The notes under the pieces are model-generated. The model made no database searches and had not been told where the DNA came from. It worked only from the letters and a program-made list of their open reading frames with translations. Below, piece by piece: positions 14,702 to 22,980 of a stretch of DNA of 64,000 nucleotides. Numbering within the stretch: position 1 is the stretch's first letter; every line of letters starts with the position of its first letter. The stretch covers positions 124,001 through 188,000 of the forward strand of contig CAWHBN010000022.1 of assembly GCA_963827705.1 (NCBI GenBank), given 5' to 3'. Made by a program: the position numbers and the translations under genes. The stretch is from JACDAN01 sp963827705. Its GTDB lineage: Bacteria > Actinomycetota > Thermoleophilia > Gaiellales > Gaiellaceae.

Positions 14702-17095
14702 ATGACTGAGGCAGCTTACACAGCAAAGGACATCACGGTCCTCGAAGGTCTCGAGCCGGTCCGGCTTCGACCAGGCATGTACATCGGGTCGACCGGGTCC
14801 AGAGGCCTGCACCACCTCGTTTACGAAGTGGTGGACAACTCCGTTGACGAGGCACTAGCCGGGCGTGCGGATCGTATCGAGGTGACGCTGCATCCCGACA
14901 ATTCGGTCACCGTCTCCGACAACGGATCCGGAATCCCGGTCGACGCCATGGCCGATACGGGCCTGCCCGCGGTCACCGTGGTCCTGACGAAGCTCCATGC
15001 CGGCGGGAAGTTCGGCGGCGAGGGCTACAAGGTCTCCGGCGGGCTGCATGGCGTCGGCGTCTCTGTGGTGAACGCGCTGTCCGAATGGCTCAAGGTCGAG
15101 GTGCGTCGCGACGGGAAGATCACGCGCCAGGAGTTCGCCCGGGGCGAGCCGACGACCGACCTGATCGCTGCCGGCAAGACCGAGAGCAAGAACGACACCG
15201 GGACGACAATCACGTTCCTTCCCGACCTCGAGATCTTCGACGAGGACGAGTTCGAGTGGTCGATGGACACGCTCGTCCAGCGTCTGCGCGAGACGGCTTT
15301 CCTGACCCGCGGCCTGCGGATCGTCATCACCGACGAGCGCGAGGGCGAGGTGCGGCACGAGTTCCACTACGAGGGTGGGATCAGGGACTTCGTCGAGTAC
15401 GTGAACAGCGCCAAGGAGCCGATCCACAAGCGGATCGTCTTCCTCGAGGGCGAGATGGAGAACGGCACCGTCGAGGTCGCGATGCAGTGGAACGGCTCGT
15501 ACGTGGAGTCGGTCTTCTCCTTTGCGAACAACATCAACACGACCGAGGGTGGCGCCCATCTCTCCGGCTTCAAGGCTGCGCTGACCGGGACGCTGAACAA
15601 GTACGCCCGCGACAAGGGGCTCCTGAAGGAGAAAGAGGAGAACCTCGAGGGCGAGGACGTCCGCGAGGGGCTCGCCGCCGTCATCTCCGTGAAGCTCCGC
15701 GAACCGCAGTTCGAGGGGCAGACGAAGACCAAGCTCGGAAACCCGTGGGTCCGCGGCCTCGTCGAGCAGACGGTCAACCAGCGCCTGGCCGAGTTCCTGG
15801 AGGAGAACCCGACTGACGCAAAGCAGATCGTCACGAAAGCGGTCGCCGCGCGGAACGCGCGGCAGGCTGCACGCAAAGCGCGGCAGCTGAGCCGAAAGAG
15901 CGCGCTCGAGAGCTCCTCGCTGCCGGGACGGCTCGCCGACTGCCAGACCAGCGACCCCGAGGACGCCGAGCTCTTCCTGGTCGAGGGCAATTCGGCCGGC
16001 GGGTCCGCCGTCGAGGCCCGCAACCGCGTCAACCAGGCGATCCTCCCCCTGCGCGGCAAGGTCATCAACTCGGAGAAGAACCGGATCAACAAGGTGCTCT
16101 CCAACCTGGAGATCCAGTCGATCATCACCGCGATCGGGACCGGGATCGGCGACGAATTCGACATCGAGAAGCTGCGGTACCACCGCGTGATCGTGATGAC
16201 CGACGCCGACGTCGACGGCGCCCACATCCGGACGCTGATCCTCACGTTCCTCTACCGCCAGATGCCCGAGCTCGTCGAGGGCAACCACGTGTACATCGCA
16301 GCGGCGCCGCTCTACCGCGTGAAGATCGGGAACCAGGAGCTCTACGTCGAGAAGGAGTCCCAGTTCGAGGATCTGCTCGTACGCGAGCGCGTGAAGGACA
16401 TGGAGGTCGCCGCTCGCGCCGGCGCGACGTTCAAGCTGACCGAGACCCGGTACAAGCGCTTTACGACAGCGCTCGCGGAGTTCGAGGGCTGGGCCTCGCG
16501 GCTGCGCGCCGACTTCGGGGCGCCGACGGTCAACTTCCTGGTCGAGCACCGCTTGATCGAGGCCGCCGATGCGGGTGCCGATCTCGAGCGGGCGCTCAAA
16601 GGCCTCGACACCGACGGCTACGAGCTCGACCTCGTCGAGAAGACGGCTGACCTCTTCAGGGTCAAGCTGATCGAGCGCGAGACGAGCGCCGCCAGCCATG
16701 TCACGGTGCCGGCCGAGCTTCTGGCCTCACCGCACTATGCGAGTCTCGCCAGGTCGTACGCGCGGCTCGTGGAGCTGGTCGGGCCGCCACCTTTCCGGAT
16801 CACGCTCGGCCGCAAGTGGCGCGAGGCCGACACGTTCGAGGGCCTGCGCTCGCAGACTCTCGACCTCGCCAAGGACGGGATCGAGGTCGGGCGCTTCAAG
16901 GGCCTCGGCGAGATGAACGCCGAGGATCTCTGGGAGACGACGATGAACCCGGCCAACCGGATGCTGATCCGCGTCGAGGTCGAAGACGCGGCCGCGGCGG
17001 ACCTGGCTTTCTCGATGCTGATGGGCGACCAGGTCGAGCCGCGCCGGCTCTTCATCGAGCAGAACGCAAGGGACGTTCGCTTCCTCGATGTCTGA
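14702..17095 (+). CDS. gyrB: DNA gyrase subunit B (long form)
   Basis: ATPase subunit of gyrase, which adds negative supercoils. The GHKL ATP site (DNSVDEAL, DNGSGIPVD, GLHGVGVSVVNAL) is in the first 135 residues; TOPRIM motifs EGNSAGGSA (about residue 428) and DADVDGAH (about residue 500) follow, and the C-terminus has FKGLGEMNAEDLWETTM at about residue 727. At 797 residues it is about 150 longer than usual actinobacterial GyrB; the extra block at about residues 555-720 is in the place of the insertion known from Gram-negative GyrB. It overlaps gyrA by 8 bases. Confidence 0.96.
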   Translation: MTEAAYTAKDITVLEGLEPVRLRPGMYIGSTGSRGLHHLVYEVVDNSVDEALAGRADRIEVTLHPDNSVTVSDNGSGIPVDAMADTGLPAVTVVLTKLHAGGKFGGEGYKVSGGLHGVGVSVVNALSEWLKVEVRRDGKITRQEFARGEPTTDLIAAGKTESKNDTGTTITFLPDLEIFDEDEFEWSMDTLVQRLRETAFLTRGLRIVITDEREGEVRHEFHYEGGIRDFVEYVNSAKEPIHKRIVFLEGEMENGTVEVAMQWNGSYVESVFSFANNINTTEGGAHLSGFKAALTGTLNKYARDKGLLKEKEENLEGEDVREGLAAVISVKLREPQFEGQTKTKLGNPWVRGLVEQTVNQRLAEFLEENPTDAKQIVTKAVAARNARQAARKARQLSRKSALESSSLPGRLADCQTSDPEDAELFLVEGNSAGGSAVEARNRVNQAILPLRGKVINSEKNRINKVLSNLEIQSIITAIGTGIGDEFDIEKLRYHRVIVMTDADVDGAHIRTLILTFLYRQMPELVEGNHVYIAAAPLYRVKIGNQELYVEKESQFEDLLVRERVKDMEVAARAGATFKLTETRYKRFTTALAEFEGWASRLRADFGAPTVNFLVEHRLIEAADAGADLERALKGLDTDGYELDLVEKTADLFRVKLIERETSAASHVTVPAELLASPHYASLARSYARLVELVGPPPFRITLGRKWREADTFEGLRSQTLDLAKDGIEVGRFKGLGEMNAEDLWETTMNPANRMLIRVEVEDAAAADLAFSMLMGDQVEPRRLFIEQNARDVRFLDV

Positions 17096-19604
17096 CTTCG
17101 AACCGCTCGGCGCAGGCCGCATCGAGTCGCGGGACCTGGAGCAGGAGCTCCGGTCGAGTTTCCTCGACTACGCGATGAGCGTGATCGTCTCGCGCGCCCT
17201 ACCGGATGTGCGCGACGGGCTCAAGCCCGTGCATCGGCGCGTCCTGTACGGGATGCACGAGGCCGGCATGCAGCCGAACCGGCCGTTCAAGAAGTCCGCG
17301 CGCATCGTCGGCGACGTCATGGGCTCGTACCATCCCCACGGCGACACCGCGATCTACGACACGCTCGTCCGCCTGGCGCAGCCGTTCTCGATGCGCTACC
17401 CGCTCGTCGAGGGGCAGGGCAACTTCGGGAACATCGACGACTATCCCGCGGCGGCGATGCGCTACACCGAGTCGCGCCTCTCGCGCATTGCGACCGAGCT
17501 GCTCCGCGACATCGACGCGGACACGGTCGATTTCCAGCCCAACTACGACGAGTCTCGCCGGGAGCCCTCGGTTCTCCCAGCGCGGTTCCCGAACCTGCTC
17601 GTCAACGGATCCGCCGGCATTGCGGTCGGAATGGCGACGAACATCGCTCCGCACAACCTCGGCGAGGTCATCGACGCTGTCGTGGCGATCATCGACGACC
17701 CCGAGATCGACGTCGAGCGTTTGACGCGCCACATCAAGGGACCTGACTTTCCGACCGGCGGGATCATCCTCGGCCGCGAAGGAATTCGCGAGGCGTATCG
17801 CTCAGGACGCGGCCGCATCGTCATGCGGGCTCGTGCACACATCGAGGAGCTGCGCGGCGGCAAGTCCGCGATCATCGTCACCGAGCTGCCGTACGGCGTG
17901 AAGAAGGGCGGCGACGTCGGCGTGATCAAGAAGATCGCCGACCTCGTCAACGACAAGGTCCTGACCGAGATTTCTGACCTCGCCGACCACTCGGACCGCT
18001 CGGGGATGAGGATCCAGATCGAGCTCAAGCGGGATGCCATCCCGCAGGTGGCGCTGAACAAGCTCTACAAGCACACGCCTCTCCAGTCGACCTTCGGCTT
18101 CAACGCCGTTGCGCTCGTCGACGGTGTGCCGCGAACGCTCTCGCTTCGCGACATGCTCCAGCACTACCTCGACTTCCAACGTCAGGTCATCACGCGACGG
18201 TCGAAGTTCGAGCTGCGCAAGGCCGAGGCGCGAGCGCACGTCCTTCAGGGCTATCTGACTGCCCTCGACAACCTCGACGCGGTAATCGCGTTGATCCGCG
18301 GGTCAGCCGACCCGGACGAGGCCCGGGAAGGCCTTCAGCGAGAGTTCGATCTGAGCGAGATCCAGGCGCAGGCGATTCTCGACCTCCGCCTCCAGCGTCT
18401 CACCGGACTCGAACGGAAGCGGATCGACGAGGAGTTCGCCGACCTCCAGGAGCGGATCGCCGAGCTTCGCGCGATCCTGGGAGACGAGGCGCGCGTGGAC
18501 GGCCTGATCCGCGAGGAGATACTCGAGATCAAGTCCATCTATGCCAGGAACGACGACCGGCGCACGGAGATCGTCGCCGCCGAAGGCGAGCTCGAGCTGG
18601 AGGACCTGATCGCGGAGGAGGACATGGTGATCGCGATCACCCGCTCCGGCTACATCAAGCGGCTCCCCGTCACGACGTACCGGGAGCAGCGGCGCGGCGG
18701 AATCGGCGTCATGGGCATGGAGCTGAAGGACGAGGACTACATCGAGCACCTCTTCGTGGCCTCGACGCACGACTACCTGCTCTTCTTTACCTCCGTCGGC
18801 AAGATCTACCGGCTCAAGGTCCACGAGCTTCCGCTCGGCAGCCGGCAGTCGAAGGGGCGCGCGATTCCGAACTTCCTCCCCTACACCCAGAACGAGACGA
18901 CGCGCGCCGTCATCGCGACGCGCGACTTCAAGGAGGCCAAGTTCCTCACGCTCGCGACGAGGAACGGGGTCGTGAAGAAGAGCAAGTTCGAGGACTTCAA
19001 CACGCCGCTCAAGGCCGACGGGATCATCGCGATCAATCTTCGCGACGGCGACGAGCTGGTCGGCGTCGTGCACACGGACGGCGACGACGACATCCTGATG
19101 GTCTCCTGCAAGGGCCAGGCAATCCGCTTCCACGAGAAGGAAGCGCGCCCGATGGGCCGAGCGACGGGAGGCGTGCGCGGCATGAACCTGCGCAAGGGCG
19201 ACGCGGTCATCGAGATCGCCCGGGCCGAGAACGACTCCGACCTCCTGGTCGTGACCGAGAACGGCTACGGCAAGCGGACTCGCGTGGACGAGTACCCGGT
19301 CAAGGGCCGCGGCGGGCTCGGCGTGAAGAGCGTCCAGCTGACGGAGGCAAAGGGCCAGCTCGCCGGCGCACGCGTCGTCCGGGACGGCTACCAGGTGATG
19401 CTGATCTCGACAGGCGGGACCGTGATCCGAATGCCGGTCGAGGACGTCAAGCGGCTCGGCCGCTCGACGCAGGGCGTGATCGTGATGCGGCTCCGGGAAG
19501 GGGAGCAGGTGTCCGCCCTGGCCCCGGTTGTGGAGTCGGATGCGCCCGAGGACGCCGCCGAAACGGTGCTCGAGGCGCCCGCCGCAGAGCCCGTCGCCGA
19601 GTAG
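17088..19604 (+). CDS. gyrA: DNA gyrase subunit A
   Basis: DNA-cutting subunit of gyrase, 838 residues. The active tyrosine is Y126 in MRYTESRL. The quinolone region reads HPHGDTAIYD at residues 82-91, with Thr at the position of E. coli Ser83 and Asp kept at the Asp87 position, i.e. no classic high-level resistance change. The C-terminal beta-pinwheel starts near residue 520. The GyrA box is QRRGGIG at about residues 534-540, where Ile replaces the usual Lys of QRRGGKG. An acidic Ala/Glu tail ends the protein. Confidence 0.97.
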   Translation: MSDFEPLGAGRIESRDLEQELRSSFLDYAMSVIVSRALPDVRDGLKPVHRRVLYGMHEAGMQPNRPFKKSARIVGDVMGSYHPHGDTAIYDTLVRLAQPFSMRYPLVEGQGNFGNIDDYPAAAMRYTESRLSRIATELLRDIDADTVDFQPNYDESRREPSVLPARFPNLLVNGSAGIAVGMATNIAPHNLGEVIDAVVAIIDDPEIDVERLTRHIKGPDFPTGGIILGREGIREAYRSGRGRIVMRARAHIEELRGGKSAIIVTELPYGVKKGGDVGVIKKIADLVNDKVLTEISDLADHSDRSGMRIQIELKRDAIPQVALNKLYKHTPLQSTFGFNAVALVDGVPRTLSLRDMLQHYLDFQRQVITRRSKFELRKAEARAHVLQGYLTALDNLDAVIALIRGSADPDEAREGLQREFDLSEIQAQAILDLRLQRLTGLERKRIDEEFADLQERIAELRAILGDEARVDGLIREEILEIKSIYARNDDRRTEIVAAEGELELEDLIAEEDMVIAITRSGYIKRLPVTTYREQRRGGIGVMGMELKDEDYIEHLFVASTHDYLLFFTSVGKIYRLKVHELPLGSRQSKGRAIPNFLPYTQNETTRAVIATRDFKEAKFLTLATRNGVVKKSKFEDFNTPLKADGIIAINLRDGDELVGVVHTDGDDDILMVSCKGQAIRFHEKEARPMGRATGGVRGMNLRKGDAVIEIARAENDSDLLVVTENGYGKRTRVDEYPVKGRGGLGVKSVQLTEAKGQLAGARVVRDGYQVMLISTGGTVIRMPVEDVKRLGRSTQGVIVMRLREGEQVSALAPVVESDAPEDAAETVLEAPAAEPVAE

Positions 19605-19719
19605 ACATCCCCCGATTGCGTCAATTTGGCCTCGCATTGCGCAGATTTCCCTAGGCAAGCTTGTGGTTGCGCGTTACATTGCTCCAGGGGTCAAAGAATG
19701 AATCGAACAGGGGTGCCGT

Positions 19720-20043
19720 ATGCCTCCAAGCACACAAGCTGACCTTCTCGAGCCGATCAACCTCGCTGAGCACCTCGAAAAGGTCGAGCTCTACCTCGGA
19801 CAGGTCTGTCAGATCGCAGGCATCTCGAAGATGCAGCTCGACTACTGGACGAACAAGGCGCAGATCCCGACCAAGGGGCGCAAGCAGCGGATCTACGACA
19901 TGGACGCGGTCGAGACCGTGATGCTGATCAAACAGGCAAAGGACAAGGGTCTGAACCTTGGAGCGGCGATCGAAGCGGCGCGCCGCTTTCGCGAGCGCGA
20001 GCGGCAGCACGAGGCTGTTCCCGCCGTCGCCTCTAGCGTCTGA
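19720..20043 (+). CDS. MerR-family helix-turn-helix regulator, minimal type
   Basis: A 107-residue DNA-binding protein. The winged HTH (YLGQVCQIAGISKMQLDYW, KGRKQRIYDMDAVETVMLIKQAKDKGLNL) covers residues 24-85. There is no effector domain, only a short Arg/Glu helix. The tyrosine usual in MerR recognition helices (RYW or HYW) is DYW here. It follows gyrA after 115 bases in which TTGCG recurs at 19616, 19637 and 19664, possible operator sites. It overlaps the convergent GalT-like gene by 11 bases. The target is unknown. Confidence 0.82.
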   Translation: MPPSTQADLLEPINLAEHLEKVELYLGQVCQIAGISKMQLDYWTNKAQIPTKGRKQRIYDMDAVETVMLIKQAKDKGLNLGAAIEAARRFRERERQHEAVPAVASSV

Positions 20044-20836
20044 GCCGTTCCGCCGCCAGCTCCGGCGGCAGGACGTTCACGTAGATCCCGGCGCCGAGCT
20101 CAATTCCCGCGAGTGCGGTCAGGCGCGGCACGAAGTGCACGTGCTTGGGCTCCTTGGCGTGGAGCCAGGCGTTCCAGGCGAACGCGCCTTCGAGCTCGCG
20201 TAAGCGGCTCACGAGCACGCGGACGGCGCCGAGGCGGTCGGCGAGCGTGCCGCCCGCGACGACGCTCTCGTAGGGCGCGGCTCCCGCGTGGTGCACGAAG
20301 GCGGCCGCCTCGCCCTGCTCGAGGACGCGGAGCTCGTCCCGCCCGAGCAGCTCGTCCAGCCGCGCACTGTCCTCGCCGGACACGGTCGGCGGCTCCTCTC
20401 GCATCCAGACGAGCTGCGAGTGGCTGTGCGGAAGGCTGGCGCCTGCCAGGCGGCCCTCGTTGATCAGCGCGTGGACGTACCCGAAGCCCTCGTCGAGGGC
20501 GGTCTCGATTCGATGCTGCCAGGCCTCGGCGACGAGCGCTACCTGCGCGTCCGAGAGGTCCGCGAAGAAGCGAATGTGCTCCGGCGTGTGGATTACGACC
20601 TCTTGGCGCTCGAACGCCGGGTAGAGGTTCGGCACCACGCGAACCTGCCAAGGATCCCCGATTCGGAGCGTCTCCGGCGGTGTCTGGTCTTCCCGGCCGG
20701 CGTCGAAGGGGCAGCGATCGAGTTCCTCGGACGTCGCCTCGGCCGGCGGCGGGAGCCACGCGCCTGGACGACCACCGCGGCCGGGCGCGATCACGACCCG
20801 GCGACCCGTTAGCGGGTCTTCGCGGATCTGGGTCAG
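20033..20836 (-). CDS. GalT-like nucleotidyltransferase (HIT superfamily)
   Basis: Resembles galactose-1-phosphate uridylyltransferase. The N-terminus QIREDPLTGRRVVIAPGR is the GalT pattern, followed by CPFDAG, RVVPNLYPAF and the active-site segment LPHSHSQLVW, where GalT has HPHxQ. At 267 residues it is shorter than classical GalT (about 350), like the GalT/ADP-glucose phosphorylase-type proteins of actinobacteria, so the substrate is open. The start is CTG 20836 in a CTGA overlap with the slipin stop; the first normal start, GTG at 20794, would lose the conserved first 14 residues. Last gene of an nfeD-slipin-galT-like operon. Confidence 0.8.
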   Translation of the reverse strand: MTQIREDPLTGRRVVIAPGRGGRPGAWLPPPAEATSEELDRCPFDAGREDQTPPETLRIGDPWQVRVVPNLYPAFERQEVVIHTPEHIRFFADLSDAQVALVAEAWQHRIETALDEGFGYVHALINEGRLAGASLPHSHSQLVWMREEPPTVSGEDSARLDELLGRDELRVLEQGEAAAFVHHAGAAPYESVVAGGTLADRLGAVRVLVSRLRELEGAFAWNAWLHAKEPKHVHFVPRLTALAGIELGAGIYVNVLPPELAAERLRR

Positions 20837-21606
20837 CTGCTGGACTCGCTGCGGCGCTCGAGGTCGAGCAGAGGCCTGACGAGGTCGATCGGCAGCGGCA
20901 GAATCAGCGTCGAGGAGCGCTCGGAGCTGATCTCGAGCATCGTCTGGAGGTAGCGCAGCTGGATCGAGATCGGGTTCTCGGACAAGACCTTTGCCGCGTC
21001 TTTCAGTCGCTCCGATGCCTGGAACTCGCCCTCGGCCGCGATCACCTTGGCGCGCCGCTCGCGCTCGGCCTCGGCCTGGCGGGCCATCGCGCGTTGCATC
21101 CCGGCCGGGATCTCGACGTCCTTGACCTCGACGATCGAGACCTTGACGCCCCAGGGTGAGGTCGCCTCGTCGATGATCCGCTGGAGGATCTCGTTGATCT
21201 TGTCCCGCTCGGACAAGAGCTCGTCGAGCGAGTGCTGGCCGAGGACGCTTCGGAGCGTGGTCTGCGCGATCTGCGATGTCGCGACCATGAAGTTCTCGAC
21301 CTGCACGATCGCCTTCTCTGGATCGATGATCCGGAAGTAGGCGACGGCGTTCACGCGGACCGGGACGTTGTCCTTCGTGATCACCTCCTGCGGCGGGACG
21401 TTCAACGTGACCGTCCGCAGGTCGACGCGGACCATCTTGTCGATGATCGGGATCAGCAGGAAGAGGCCCGGCCCCTTCGGCGGTGACTTCAGGCGGCCGA
21501 GACGGAAGATCACGCCTCGCTCGTACTCCCGCGCCACCCGGACCGCGGCCGAGAGCAGCAGGATGAGGAGGACGGCGACAACCGCAAGGACGATCAGCGC
21601 AGCCAC
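20833..21606 (-). CDS. Slipin/stomatin-type SPFH-domain membrane protein
   Basis: A 257-residue membrane-organising protein with one N-terminal membrane helix (residues 2-22), then an SPFH/band-7 domain (EYERGVIFRLGRL, PGLFLLIPIIDKMVRVDLRT) and the coiled segment ARQAEAERERRAKVIAAEGE typical of slipins. It lies 9 bases after nfeD. NfeD proteins and slipins commonly form such pairs, in which the NfeD protease domain can cleave the slipin C-terminus. Confidence 0.92.
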   Translation of the reverse strand: MAALIVLAVVAVLLILLLSAAVRVAREYERGVIFRLGRLKSPPKGPGLFLLIPIIDKMVRVDLRTVTLNVPPQEVITKDNVPVRVNAVAYFRIIDPEKAIVQVENFMVATSQIAQTTLRSVLGQHSLDELLSERDKINEILQRIIDEATSPWGVKVSIVEVKDVEIPAGMQRAMARQAEAERERRAKVIAAEGEFQASERLKDAAKVLSENPISIQLRYLQTMLEISSERSSTLILPLPIDLVRPLLDLERRSESSS

Positions 21607-21615
21607 GGCCAGATC

Positions 21616-22911
21616 CTACGCGGGAGCGACGTTGAGCGTCAGCGCGTCGTCGAGGCCCTCGACGCGCACCTGCCGGCCGGGGGCTATCGGCCCGCGGTCC
21701 GTCGTCGCGCGCCAGAGCTCGCCGTGGACGAAGACGAGTCCGACGGGATCGAGCTCCTGGCGGACGATTCCCACCTGCCCGATCAGCTCCTCCTGGCCGG
21801 TGACGACCTCGGCGCGACGGACCTGAACGAGCTTCGCGACGACGAGCCCGACCATCAGCGCCATGGCCGCGGCGACTCCGAGCGCGACCTGGAGCGAGAC
21901 CTGGTAGTTCTCACCGGCCGGGTCGAAGAGCATGAGCGAGCCGATCACGAACGCGACAGCGCCGGCGAGCGCGAGCGCGCCGTGGCTCACGACGAACATC
22001 TCGGCGACGAAGAACCCGGCGGCAAGGAGCAAGAGCAGCACCCCCGCCCAGCTGACCGGAAGGATCTGCAGGCCGAAGAGGCCGATGATCAACGAGATCG
22101 CCCCGACGGTGCCGGGAAGGATCAACCCGGGGTTCCAGAGCTCGATCGTGATCCCGAGGACCCCGATCGACATCAGGATCACGATCAGATTCGGGTCGAT
22201 CAGGGTGTCGAGGATTCGCTTCCAGAAGGACATCTCGACCTCGTCGATCTTGGCGCCCGCGGTCTCGAGCAGCAGCATCTTCGGCTTCGTCTCCATGCCG
22301 TCGACCTGGTTCAGGAGCGTCGGCAGGTCGGGCGCGATCACGTCGATCACGTTCATCTCGAGCGCCTCGCGGGCGCTCAGGTTGGCGCCTCGACGCACCG
22401 CTGCGTCGACCCATTTCACGTTCCGCCCATGCTCGCGGGCCAGAGCCCGCAGGGAGGCAGCCGCGTCGTTGACGACCTTGTTGCGGAGATCCTCCTGAAT
22501 GTTCTCGCCTCCGACGGAGACCGGCGTCGACGAGCCGATGTTCGTCTGAGGGGCCATGGCGAGCAGGTCGGCAGCCTGGCTGATCCAGACGCCGGCGGAC
22601 GCTGCCCGCGCGCCTTCCGGCGAGACGTAGACGATCACCGGGACCTTCGACGCGAGCTCGGCCTCGTAGATGTCCTTCATCGCGCTGGCCAGTCCACCCG
22701 GCGTGTCCAGGAGGATCACGACCGCGTTGTAGTTCTCCTTGTTCGCGCGCTCGATCTGGTCGATGACGTAGTCGGCGGTGACCGGATTGACGTCGTTGTC
22801 GAACTCGACCGCGAGAACGCGAGGCTGGGAGGGCGCGGCGAAGGCGGCCGCAGGAACAAGCACCGCTACCGCCAATGCGATCAAAACTCCCCGCAGAAAG
22901 CGGCTTTTCAC
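21616..22911 (-). CDS. NfeD-family membrane protein with ClpP-like serine protease domain
   Basis: Full-length NfeD of 431 residues. It has a signal peptide (residues 1-25), a ClpP-class protease domain at about residues 30-220 with DTPGGL and ASAGVWI (catalytic Ser) and a downstream Lys, then four membrane helices at about residues 240-350, and an OB-fold NfeD domain at the C-terminus (IGQVGIVRQ, GELWRATT). It is the partner of the slipin encoded next to it. The start GTG 22911 lies 9 bases after TAGCAT with TTGGGC 17 bases further up, so the mRNA may be nearly leaderless. Confidence 0.92.
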   Translation of the reverse strand: MKSRFLRGVLIALAVAVLVPAAAFAAPSQPRVLAVEFDNDVNPVTADYVIDQIERANKENYNAVVILLDTPGGLASAMKDIYEAELASKVPVIVYVSPEGARAASAGVWISQAADLLAMAPQTNIGSSTPVSVGGENIQEDLRNKVVNDAAASLRALAREHGRNVKWVDAAVRRGANLSAREALEMNVIDVIAPDLPTLLNQVDGMETKPKMLLLETAGAKIDEVEMSFWKRILDTLIDPNLIVILMSIGVLGITIELWNPGLILPGTVGAISLIIGLFGLQILPVSWAGVLLLLLAAGFFVAEMFVVSHGALALAGAVAFVIGSLMLFDPAGENYQVSLQVALGVAAAMALMVGLVVAKLVQVRRAEVVTGQEELIGQVGIVRQELDPVGLVFVHGELWRATTDRGPIAPGRQVRVEGLDDALTLNVAPA

Positions 22912-22980
22912 GGTGTAAAGATGCTATCAAGAGCCCTTGTCAGCCCAACGCGACGCTGCCACCCTGGGGTGGGGTCGCCC

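Noticed and set aside
17337..17366. Quinolone-resistance change in GyrA (Thr at the Ser83 position)
   Set aside because: Other small polar or small residues are normal at this position across bacteria, and the Asp87 equivalent is kept, so resistance cannot be claimed.
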